The notes under the pieces: generated by a model
Databases searched by the model: none
What the model saw: only the letters and a program-made list of their open reading frames with translations
What the model was told of the DNA's origin: nothing
Origin: Holophagaceae bacterium
Lineage (GTDB): Bacteria; Acidobacteriota; Holophagae; Holophagales; Holophagaceae
DNA length: 6,499 bases
Direction: 5' to 3'
Assembly: GCA_003538615.1 (NCBI GenBank)
Contig: DPRT01000129.1
Span: 7,476 to 13,974 of the forward strand
In this document: in pieces, positions 1-5,296 of the stretch
How positions within the stretch are numbered: the stretch's first letter is position 1
How the letters are laid out: each line of letters opens with the position of its first letter
Made by a program: the position numbers and the translations under genes

Positions 1-497
1 TGCTCCTTCAGGAAGGGATCGAAGGCGATGACCTCCATGCCGAAAGCAGCGGCCCGCTTGGCCACTTCGCTGGCGATGGCGCCGGCGCCCACGAGGCCCA
101 GGGTCTTCTTGAAGAGCTCGGTGCGCTTCAGCTCGCTCTTGAGGAACTTGCCCTCCTTCATGGAGGTGTGGGCCTCGATGAGGCGCGCGGGGATGGCCAC
201 CATGAAGGCCATGGCCATCTCCGCCACGGCCACGCTGCTGGCCCGGGGCGTGTTCACGGCCTTGACGCCCTTCTCGGCGCAGAGCTTCTTGTCCACGTTG
301 TCCATGCCCACGCCGCCGCGGATGACGAGCTTGAGGGCGGGGGCCTGGGCCAGCAGGTCGGCGTTCACCTGGGTTTTCGAGCGGACGAGCAGCACCTGGG
401 CCTGCCCGAGGGTGGCCATGTCGGAGCTGACGGTGCCGAAGGCGGCGAGGCGCTCCGGCAGCTTGGCGTCAAAGGCGTCGGCGATGAGGATGTGCAT
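1..497 (-). CDS. serA: D-3-phosphoglycerate dehydrogenase, N-terminal part (cut by window edge)
   Basis: Probably catalyses the first step of the phosphorylated serine pathway in the cytoplasm: NAD-dependent oxidation of 3-phosphoglycerate to 3-phosphohydroxypyruvate. About 165 residues are visible. The N-terminal D-2-hydroxyacid dehydrogenase domain begins MHILIADAFD and contains the family segments RGGVGMDNVD (60-69) and VNTPRASS (81-88). The Rossmann nucleotide-binding segment TLGLVGAGAIASEVAKRA lies at 132-149. The glycine fingerprint reads GAGAIA, with Ala in place of the third Gly. The catalytic Arg/Glu/His and any ACT domain would lie beyond the window. Two starts are possible: the ATG at 509-507, directly after the DUF1015 stop (TGAATG), or the ATG at 497-495. 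I prefer the second because GGAG lies six bases upstream and the protein then begins at the domain edge. The gene is surely co-transcribed and probably translationally coupled with the DUF1015 gene. Other 2-hydroxyacid dehydrogenases are similar, but the neighbour and the sequence favour SerA. Confidence 0.85.
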   Translation of the reverse strand, partial: MHILIADAFDAKLPERLAAFGTVSSDMATLGQAQVLLVRSKTQVNADLLAQAPALKLVIRGGVGMDNVDKKLCAEKGVKAVNTPRASSVAVAEMAMAFMVAIPARLIEAHTSMKEGKFLKSELKRTELFKKTLGLVGAGAIASEVAKRAAAFGMEVIAFDPFLKE

Positions 498-503
498 GGG
501 AGT

Positions 504-507
504 CTCC
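504..507 (-). promoter_or_regulatory. Ribosome binding site deciding the serA start
   Basis: On the minus strand GGAG lies six bases before the ATG at 497-495. The GGAG itself overlaps the alternative start codon: in TGAATGGAGACTCCCATG the first ATG follows the DUF1015 stop immediately and the second follows the GGAG. Ribosomes finishing the upstream gene end on this site, which suggests coupling. The spacing is seen directly; the coupling is inferred. Confidence 0.6.
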
Positions 508-509
508 AT

Positions 510-1751
510 TCAGCCTTCGTACATCCGCACCAGCAGGCCGGAGCGGAGCTTGGGTTCGAACCAGGTGGACTTGGGGGGCATGACTTCGCCGGCGTCGGCC
601 ACGGACATGAGCTGGGTGAGCGAGGTGGGGTAGACGGAGAAGGCCACGGCGCAGCCTTCCTTCACGCGGCGCTCCAGCTCGTCCATGCCGCGGATGCCGC
701 CCACGAAGTCGATGCGGGTGTTGGTGCGGGGGTCGTCGATGCCGAGGATGGGGTTGAGCAGGTTCTCCTGGAGGATGCTCACGTCCAGGCCGCGCACGGG
801 GTCGCTGGCGGGGAAGCTGCCGGGCTTGGCCTTCAGCTCGTACCAGGTGCCGCCGAGATACATGCCGAAGGTGGTGGGGGCCTGGGGGGCGCGGTGGGCG
901 GAGACGGCCACATCGAACTTTTCGCGCACCTTGGCCAGGAAGGCGTCCTGGCTGAGGCCGTTCAGATCCTTCACCACGCGGTTGTAGTCCATGATCTTCA
1001 GCTGGTCGTGGGGGAAGACCACGGCCATGAAGCTTTCGAAGGGCTCGTCGCCCGTGGCGGTGGCGCCGGCGGCGGCGCGGCGGGCCTGGCCGTAGCGGAT
1101 GGCGGCGGCGGTGCGGTGGTGGCCGTCGGCGATGTAGAGGGCCGGCACGCCGTTGAAGAGGTTGACCAGCTCGTAGACCACGGTCTCGCCGGAGACGACC
1201 CACACGGTGTGGCCGATGCCGTCGGGCGTCACCACGTCGTAGGCCGGCACCTGCTTGCGGATGTCGTTGACGATGTGGTCGATGTAGGGGACGGCCTTGT
1301 AGGTGAGGAAGACGGGCTCGGCGTTGGCGTTCTGCTCGGTGAGGTGCCGGGTGCGGTCATCCTCCTTGTCCTTGCGGGTGAACTCGTGGCGCTTGATGGC
1401 GCCGGTCTCGTACTCCTGCACGGAGCAGAGGCCCACCAGGCCCGCCTGGACGTGGTCGCCCATGCGCTGCTGGTAGACGTAAAGGCAGGGCGCGTTCTCC
1501 TGGAAGAGGGTGCCGTCCTCGATCATGCGCATGAGGTTGGACACGCCCTTGGCGTAGACCGCGTCCGCATGGATGTCGGTGTCCGCGGGCAGGTCGATCT
1601 CGGGGCGGCCCACGTGGAGGAAGGAGTGGGGGTTCCCCTTGGCCAGCTCGGCGGCCTCCTGGGTGTTCACCACGTCGTAGGGCACCGAGGCCACCTGGGC
1701 GGCCAGCTCGGGCCGGGGGCGGTGGGCGCGGAAGGGCTTCAGCTGAGACAT
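510..1751 (-). CDS. DUF1015 family protein, candidate serine-metabolism partner of SerA
   Basis: A 413-residue soluble protein covering the whole DUF1015 (PF06245, COG4198) family length. Family landmarks: N-terminal LKPFRAHRPRPELA and VASVPYDVVN (4-29), IKRHEFTRKDKEDDRTRH (119-136), YIADGHHRTAAA (206-217) and a C-terminal MPPKSTWFEPK (391-401). The frame is open up to 1889, but the start at 1751 gives the conserved N-terminus and has AGGTG just upstream; the extra 46 codons are low-complexity and overlap intergenic structure. Members are often found beside serA, as here, where the genes abut. The DGHHR motif (209-213) resembles that of ParB/sulfiredoxin-fold free-serine kinases such as archaeal SerK and staphylococcal SbnI. 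A role in phosphorylating or otherwise handling free serine is therefore a reasonable inference, but the sequence alone does not prove it. No signal peptide or membrane segment is seen. Family assignment is very sure; function is not. Confidence 0.9.
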   Translation of the reverse strand: MSQLKPFRAHRPRPELAAQVASVPYDVVNTQEAAELAKGNPHSFLHVGRPEIDLPADTDIHADAVYAKGVSNLMRMIEDGTLFQENAPCLYVYQQRMGDHVQAGLVGLCSVQEYETGAIKRHEFTRKDKEDDRTRHLTEQNANAEPVFLTYKAVPYIDHIVNDIRKQVPAYDVVTPDGIGHTVWVVSGETVVYELVNLFNGVPALYIADGHHRTAAAIRYGQARRAAAGATATGDEPFESFMAVVFPHDQLKIMDYNRVVKDLNGLSQDAFLAKVREKFDVAVSAHRAPQAPTTFGMYLGGTWYELKAKPGSFPASDPVRGLDVSILQENLLNPILGIDDPRTNTRIDFVGGIRGMDELERRVKEGCAVAFSVYPTSLTQLMSVADAGEVMPPKSTWFEPKLRSGLLVRMYEG

Positions 1752-1770
1752 GGGCACCTGCCTTCGAAGG

Positions 1771-1785
1771 GGCCCCCGCGGGGCC
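1771..1785 (-). promoter_or_regulatory. GC hairpin in the leader of the DUF1015–serA unit
   Basis: GGCCCC and GGGGCC form a perfect 6-bp stem around a 3-base loop, ending 19 bases before the DUF1015 start codon. No T-run follows on either strand, so it is not a canonical Rho-independent terminator. It may be a stabilising or translation-modulating 5' leader structure. In DNA this GC-rich, short hairpins also arise by chance. Confidence 0.3.
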
Positions 1786-1838
1786 GCACTGGCGCCATTA
1801 TTCCGCGCCGGGGGCCCTTTGGGGGATTCCGCAAGGGC

Positions 1839-1894
1839 CGGTTTTGACGAAAGTCCCAGACGGGAGCCCGGATGGGCCCAAACCGTCAAAACCG
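1839..1894. repeat. 11-bp perfect inverted repeat enclosing two mini-hairpins
   Basis: CGGTTTTGACG at 1839-1849 is matched by its exact reverse complement CGTCAAAACCG at 1884-1894. Within the 34-base spacer, two abutting hairpins each have a 4-bp stem and a 4-base loop (1854-1865 and 1866-1877), so the element could fold as a three-way junction. The right arm contains the TGA stop (1888-1886) of the response regulator gene. No T-run follows either arm, so an intrinsic terminator is unlikely to be the whole story. It could be an operator, an RNA structure marking the transcript end, or a bidirectional terminator of non-standard type. The rest of the 134-base gap shows no promoter I would defend. 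Confidence 0.55.
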
Positions 1895-2641
1895 CGGGCG
1901 TCCCGCAGACGGGTCGGAGGCGGCTCCGGGCGCCCGTGAATCGGTGATCAGCGCGGCATTCATCAGGATCTCGGTGAGCGGCAGGTCGATGGTCCGCTCC
2001 ACCCGGCAGGTGTCCACGAACTCGATGTCCGGGCGGTCCCAGGTGAGGATCTCGTAGGCGGCGGGAAGGCCCTCCTGGTCCCGGAAGGCGGCGTGGAAGA
2101 CTTCGCCGTGCTTGAGGTAGAGCAGCCCCATGCCCGCCTCGGAGTTGACGGTGAGGGTGCAGGATTTCTGCTCCCAGTTGAGGAGCTGGAGGAGGCTGTT
2201 GAGGCCGATGCCCCGGACCTGGCCCGCGGGCTCGAACTGGGCGGCGGCGCGGATGGCGTCCATGAGCAGGGTGAGTCGCGGCGGCTTGGTGAGGATCTGG
2301 ATGGCGCCGAGCTGCAGGGGCGTGTTCAGGTGCTGGCTTTCGTCCAGGCCGGTCATGACGATGACGGGCACCTGGGGGAAGAAGCGGCTGGCCTTGGTGA
2401 TGAGGTTGAAGCCGTCCATGACGGGCATGTTCAGGTCGGTGACGAGGACGTGGACTGGCTCCTGGCGCAGCAGCGCCATGGCCTGGGCGCCGTCCTGGGC
2501 CATGAGGATCTTGAAGCCCTGGAGCCCCTTCAGGCCCGCGCGGTAGAGGCTCAGCGTGGCGCGGTCATCCTCCACCACCAGCAGCGTCTTGGCGGGGGCT
2601 TCGGCGTGGGGGAGGGGGCGGGGGCGGGCTGGCAGGTTCAT
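1886..2641 (-). CDS. Response regulator with DUF4388 output domain
   Basis: A cytoplasmic 251-residue two-domain signalling protein. After a proline/alanine-rich N-terminus (1-18), the receiver domain (about 19-135) has the complete phosphotransfer set: acidic Glu24-Asp25-Asp26 (VVEDD), phospho-acceptor Asp69 (VTDLNMPVMDG), Thr97 (VMTG) and Lys119 (LTKPP). The C-terminal part (about 143-230) begins GIGLNSLLQLLNWEQKSCTL and continues with a GLLYLKHGEVFHAAF segment. This is the pattern of DUF4388 (PATAN-type) domains, thought to mediate protein interactions and not DNA binding, so this is probably not a classical transcription factor. No histidine kinase gene is in the window. It starts 21 bp after the glycosidase gene stop, so co-transcription is likely; the ATG has no clear Shine-Dalgarno. 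The last 20 residues are a disordered-looking tail whose coding DNA overlaps the inverted repeat at the stop codon. Confidence 0.88.
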   Translation of the reverse strand: MNLPARPRPLPHAEAPAKTLLVVEDDRATLSLYRAGLKGLQGFKILMAQDGAQAMALLRQEPVHVLVTDLNMPVMDGFNLITKASRFFPQVPVIVMTGLDESQHLNTPLQLGAIQILTKPPRLTLLMDAIRAAAQFEPAGQVRGIGLNSLLQLLNWEQKSCTLTVNSEAGMGLLYLKHGEVFHAAFRDQEGLPAAYEILTWDRPDIEFVDTCRVERTIDLPLTEILMNAALITDSRAPGAASDPSAGRPRF

Positions 2642-2662
2642 GGTCTGTGGCTGAGCATACCG

Positions 2663-3922
2663 TCAGCGCGCCTCGCCCTTGGGAATTTTGCGAGCGGGGA
2701 CCGGCTCTTTGGCCAGGATGGCCCGGGCTTCGGCGGCATCCTGGGGATGGCGGGCCTCCCAGTCCAGCACCCAGGCCGGCAGCTCGGCGTCCTCGTAGTC
2801 CCGCAGCTTGCGGTGGTGGCTCACCAGGGATTGCACCACGGCCTCGTGGATGTCCTCGGCCTTCGGGGGGAGGTGGCCTTCCCAGATGGGCTCGCGGAAG
2901 TAGGTCCGCAGGGTGGCCTCGGCGGGCTTGCCCCACACGGCGTAGGTGCGGTCCAGGGGGCCGCCCACGGGCTTCTGGTTGAGGTTCTCGCCGTAGAGGT
3001 AGAAGAACACGGCGTCGCCATCGCTCCAGTGGCGCAGCACGCCGAAGGCGCCCTTCAGCAGGTGGTCCTGGAGGGCCAGGTCCACGGGTTTCTCCGTGCG
3101 GAAGTCCCAGGGCCCCACATGGGCGTGGGCCACCGATGGATAGCCCACCTCCGTGATCATCACCGGGCGCTGGAAGCGGGCCTGGAGGGTGCGGGCCTTG
3201 TAGACGATCCACCACCAGGCATCGCGGATCTGGTCCGGGCTGGGGTAGGCGTCGTACTTGGCGATGGGATCGTAGGTGTTGATGCCGATGACATCCAGGC
3301 AGTCGCCGAAGACGAAGCTGTCGTGGCTGTCGAAGTTCACGCTGTAGACCAGCTTGCCCTTGAAGACCGTGCGGACTTCGGCCGCCAGCCGCCGCCACTG
3401 GTCCGGGAAGGGATGGGTGGAGGCCATCTCGGTGCCGAGGCTGTACCACTCCACGCCGCCCTCCTGGGCCAGGGCCGCCAGGCGCACGTTGAAGTCCGTG
3501 TAGTTGCGCCACCACAGGTCCCAGTTTGATGGCTCGATGTTGCCCCGCCACCAGTCGGCGTTGTCCGCCTCGTCCCGCAGGTTGATGGTGGGGAAGAACA
3601 TCATGCGCAGGCCGCGCACCTTCGCCTGGTGGAAGGTGCGGCGCAGGCTCTCCTCCGTGGGGCTGGAGGTGGGGTGGCGGCGGATCTCGGTGCTGTGGCC
3701 CGTGTCCATGCGGTAGATGGCCTGGAGGCTCACGCAGGTGGCTCCCGTGGCCGCGATGCGATCCAGCTCCTCCCCGTAGTCGTAGTCCGGCACGCCCGCA
3801 TAGAGGCCCAGGACAAAGCCCCGGGGCTGGGGCACCAGGGCCTTGCGCTGCATGCGGCGCACGAGCAGCAGGGTGACCGGCAGACTGAGGATGGCGATCA
3901 GGGCGAGGATGCGACGGGGCAT
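2663..3922 (-). CDS. Membrane-anchored GH113-like glycoside hydrolase
   Basis: A 419-residue protein with a TIM-barrel fold of the GH113 (clan GH-A, beta-mannanase-related) type. Residues 5-21 are a hydrophobic segment followed by RRMQRK and no evident cleavage site or lipobox, so it is probably a signal anchor placing the catalytic domain outside the cytoplasm. Barrel landmarks: GATCVSLQAIYR (60-71), LRMMFFPTINL (105-115), WWRGNIE (124-130), EWYSLGTEMAS (158-168) with Glu165 as expected acid/base, LDVIGINTYDP (209-219), and RPVMITEVGYPS (252-263) with Glu258 as expected nucleophile. GKPAEATLRTYF (331-342) matches the end of the family domain. About 75 residues follow that I do not recognise. 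The start at 3922 is preferred over the further-upstream ATG at 3988 because GGAG lies eight bases before it and the protein then opens with MPRR plus the hydrophobic segment. Substrate cannot be told from sequence. The leader contains a hairpin covering the ribosome binding site. Confidence 0.8.
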   Translation of the reverse strand: MPRRILALIAILSLPVTLLLVRRMQRKALVPQPRGFVLGLYAGVPDYDYGEELDRIAATGATCVSLQAIYRMDTGHSTEIRRHPTSSPTEESLRRTFHQAKVRGLRMMFFPTINLRDEADNADWWRGNIEPSNWDLWWRNYTDFNVRLAALAQEGGVEWYSLGTEMASTHPFPDQWRRLAAEVRTVFKGKLVYSVNFDSHDSFVFGDCLDVIGINTYDPIAKYDAYPSPDQIRDAWWWIVYKARTLQARFQRPVMITEVGYPSVAHAHVGPWDFRTEKPVDLALQDHLLKGAFGVLRHWSDGDAVFFYLYGENLNQKPVGGPLDRTYAVWGKPAEATLRTYFREPIWEGHLPPKAEDIHEAVVQSLVSHHRKLRDYEDAELPAWVLDWEARHPQDAAEARAILAKEPVPARKIPKGEAR

Positions 3923-3930
3923 GAGGCAGG

Positions 3931-3964
3931 CTCCAATCTCCAGCCTAGCGGCTGAAGATTGGAG
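3931..3964 (-). promoter_or_regulatory. 15-bp hairpin sequestering the glycosidase ribosome binding site
   Basis: On the minus strand CTCCAATCTTCAGCC (3964-3950), loop GCTA, and GGCTGGAGATTGGAG (3945-3931) form a 15-bp stem with one U·G wobble. The same position would be a C·A mismatch in plus-strand RNA, so the structure is best formed in the transcript of the downstream gene. The final GGAG (3934-3931) is the Shine-Dalgarno of the glycosidase start at 3922 and is fully paired. No T-run follows, so termination is less likely than translational control, although termination of the upstream unit cannot be excluded. Confidence 0.6.
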
Positions 3965-3967
3965 TAA

Positions 3968-3986
3968 GGAACTGCTCCGCAGTTCC
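3968..3986 (-). promoter_or_regulatory. 8-bp hairpin in the leader of the glycosidase gene
   Basis: GGAACTGC and GCAGTTCC form a perfect 8-bp stem around a 3-base loop. On the minus strand it is followed by TTACTCC, too weak a T-tract for a confident intrinsic terminator. Bases flanking it (3985-3993, AAGACTTGG) can also pair with CCAATCTT (3962-3955), which is part of the next hairpin's 5' arm, giving a possible alternative fold. Confidence 0.45.
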
Positions 3987-4000
3987 AAGTCTTTCCCCTA

Positions 4001-4023
4001 CTCGCGGGACGCAGCCCCGCGAG
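4001..4023 (-). terminator. GC-rich hairpin 12 bases after the CNNM/CorC gene stop, possible terminator
   Basis: CTCGCGGG and CCCGCGAG form a perfect 8-bp stem with a 7-base loop, beginning 12 bases after the stop codon (4038-4036) of the CBS-domain gene. Position and stability suit a transcript-end structure, but the following minus-strand bases TAGGGGAAAG contain no T-run. It may be an mRNA 3'-end stabiliser or an atypical terminator, or part of a composite palindromic element with the two hairpins downstream. Confidence 0.35.
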
Positions 4024-4035
4024 CCTGCCGGTTGG

Positions 4036-5283
4036 CTAGGTCCGTTCCACCCGAACCTGCACGATCCGCGCGCCTTCCATGCGCAGCACCGTGAGCCGGG
4101 CGCCCTCGACCTCCACGGCTTCCTGGGGCTTGGGGACGCAGCCGAGGCGGGCCAGGACCAGGCCGGCCAGGGTGTCGAAGCCCTCTCCCTCCCAGGCGGC
4201 GAGGCCCAGGCGCTGGGCCACGTCCTCCACGTGGGCCTGGCCGGAAACCAGGTAGACGCCGGGGGCCTGCTCCACCAGGCCGGCGGGGGCTTCGTGCTCG
4301 TCCTGGATCTCGCCGAAGACCTCCTCCAGCAGATCCTCCATGGTGGCCAGGCCGGACACGCCGCCGAATTCGTCCACGACGATGGCCAGCTGGGTGCGGG
4401 TGCGCTGCATCTCGCGGAGCAGGTCCATCACGGGCTTGCTTTCGGGCACGAAGCGGGGGGGCTTCATGAGGGTGGCCAGGGCGGGATGCTCGCCATCCGG
4501 CAACTGGATGAGGTCCTTGAGCAGGAGCACGCCGCGGATGTGGTCGATGCCCCCCTCGAAGACGGGCAGCCGCGAATGGCGGGTGTGGGTGAAGGCCTGC
4601 CAGGCCTCGGGGATGGTGGCCTCCAGGGGGAGGGCGGCGATGCGGGTGCGGGGGGTCATCACCTCGCGCACGAGGGTGTCCCCGAAGGTGACGACGTTGC
4701 GGATGAGCTCCCGGTCCCCGGCCTCCAGGATGCCCTCGGCCTCGCCCTCTTCCAGCAGGGCGGTGACGGCCTCCTCCGTGGCGTCCTCGGGTTCGGCTTC
4801 CTTGGCGCGGTCCTGGGTCCGCCGGTCCACGAGGTGGGCCAGGGGATCCACCAGGAGGGCCAGGAGGGGGTGGATGGGTGCGTAGAGGGGGAACAGGCGG
4901 ATGAGCCACCGGGTGGGATCGCCGGGGGTGAGGAGGACCGGCAGGGCCAGGTCCAGGGCCCAGAGGCCCGCCAGCACGAGGAGGGCCAGGCTCCAGCCGC
5001 CGCCGGGCAGGGCGATGCGGAAGGGCCACAGGAGGGCGAGAAGGGCCAGCAGCAGGGCCTGGTTCCAGAAGGCGAGCCCCATGCCCAGGGCCTGGGGCCG
5101 CTCAAGCAGGGCGGCCAGGCGCGGGTCCTGGACCAGATCCTCCTCCAGGATCCGGCGGCGCTGGAGGGAGGGCATGCTGTGGAACGCCGACAGCAGGGCG
5201 GTGGTGGCGCTGCGGTAGACGAGCAGCGCCAGGGCGCCGAGCAGAAGCCAGGATGTGGGGGTGTTGATGCCTGAATCAGCCAT
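4036..5283 (-). CDS. CNNM/CorC (HlyC)-type membrane protein with CBS pair
   Basis: A 415-residue protein with the CNNM/CorC domain order. The N-terminal membrane region has hydrophobic stretches at about 11-33, 68-88, 97-118 and 128-147. A charged linker (152-195) leads to two CBS motifs: LVREVMTPRTRI with HSRLPVFEGGIDHIRGVLLLKDL (204-258), and MKPPRFVPESKPVMDLLREM with QLAIVVDEFGGVSGLATMEDLLEEVFGEI (273-326). A CorC_HlyC transporter-associated domain (about 337-412) ends the protein. The family is linked to Mg2+ (or Na+/Mg2+) export, with the CBS pair sensing ATP-Mg; older annotations call it hemolysin C. The membrane part is divergent: the usual SETAL-like motif reads SATTAL (25-30), while an Asn equivalent to the family GN motif may be Asn74. 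Start 5283 is the only sensible one; no strong Shine-Dalgarno precedes it. It lies 13 bp after the acyltransferase gene stop, so the two are probably co-transcribed. Confidence 0.88.
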   Translation of the reverse strand: MADSGINTPTSWLLLGALALLVYRSATTALLSAFHSMPSLQRRRILEEDLVQDPRLAALLERPQALGMGLAFWNQALLLALLALLWPFRIALPGGGWSLALLVLAGLWALDLALPVLLTPGDPTRWLIRLFPLYAPIHPLLALLVDPLAHLVDRRTQDRAKEAEPEDATEEAVTALLEEGEAEGILEAGDRELIRNVVTFGDTLVREVMTPRTRIAALPLEATIPEAWQAFTHTRHSRLPVFEGGIDHIRGVLLLKDLIQLPDGEHPALATLMKPPRFVPESKPVMDLLREMQRTRTQLAIVVDEFGGVSGLATMEDLLEEVFGEIQDEHEAPAGLVEQAPGVYLVSGQAHVEDVAQRLGLAAWEGEGFDTLAGLVLARLGCVPKPQEAVEVEGARLTVLRMEGARIVQVRVERT

Positions 5284-5296
5284 GGTTTGGATGATT

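Noticed and set aside
168..1847. A 559-codon plus-strand open frame opposite serA and DUF1015
   Set aside because: It is antisense to two well-recognised genes, its translation is a low-complexity Gly/His/Val/Ala/Asp/Glu mix, and it runs through the intergenic region. It is an artefact of GC-rich third codon positions.
1795..1850. Possible sigma70-type promoter upstream of DUF1015 (TTGCGG and TAATGG on the minus strand)
   Set aside because: The two hexamers are 28 bases apart, far from the normal 16-18, and neither is close to consensus.
1752..1889. N-terminal extension of the DUF1015 protein to an ATG at 1889
   Set aside because: The extra 46 codons overlap the response regulator stop and the inverted repeat, are low-complexity, and lie before the conserved family N-terminus, which starts at 1751 with a ribosome binding site.
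2093..3529. A 478-codon plus-strand open frame opposite the response regulator and glycosidase genes
   Set aside because: Same repetitive Gly/Ala/Val/His/Glu composition, spans the boundary of two real minus-strand genes, and has no recognisable domain.
3923..3988. Longer start for the glycosidase at 3988
   Set aside because: The added 22 residues are encoded by the hairpin region, and the start at 3922 has a good Shine-Dalgarno and a typical positively charged N-terminus before the hydrophobic segment.
4231..5274. A 347-codon plus-strand open frame opposite the CNNM/CorC gene
   Set aside because: Glutamine/glycine-rich shadow translation of a gene with clear CBS motifs on the other strand.
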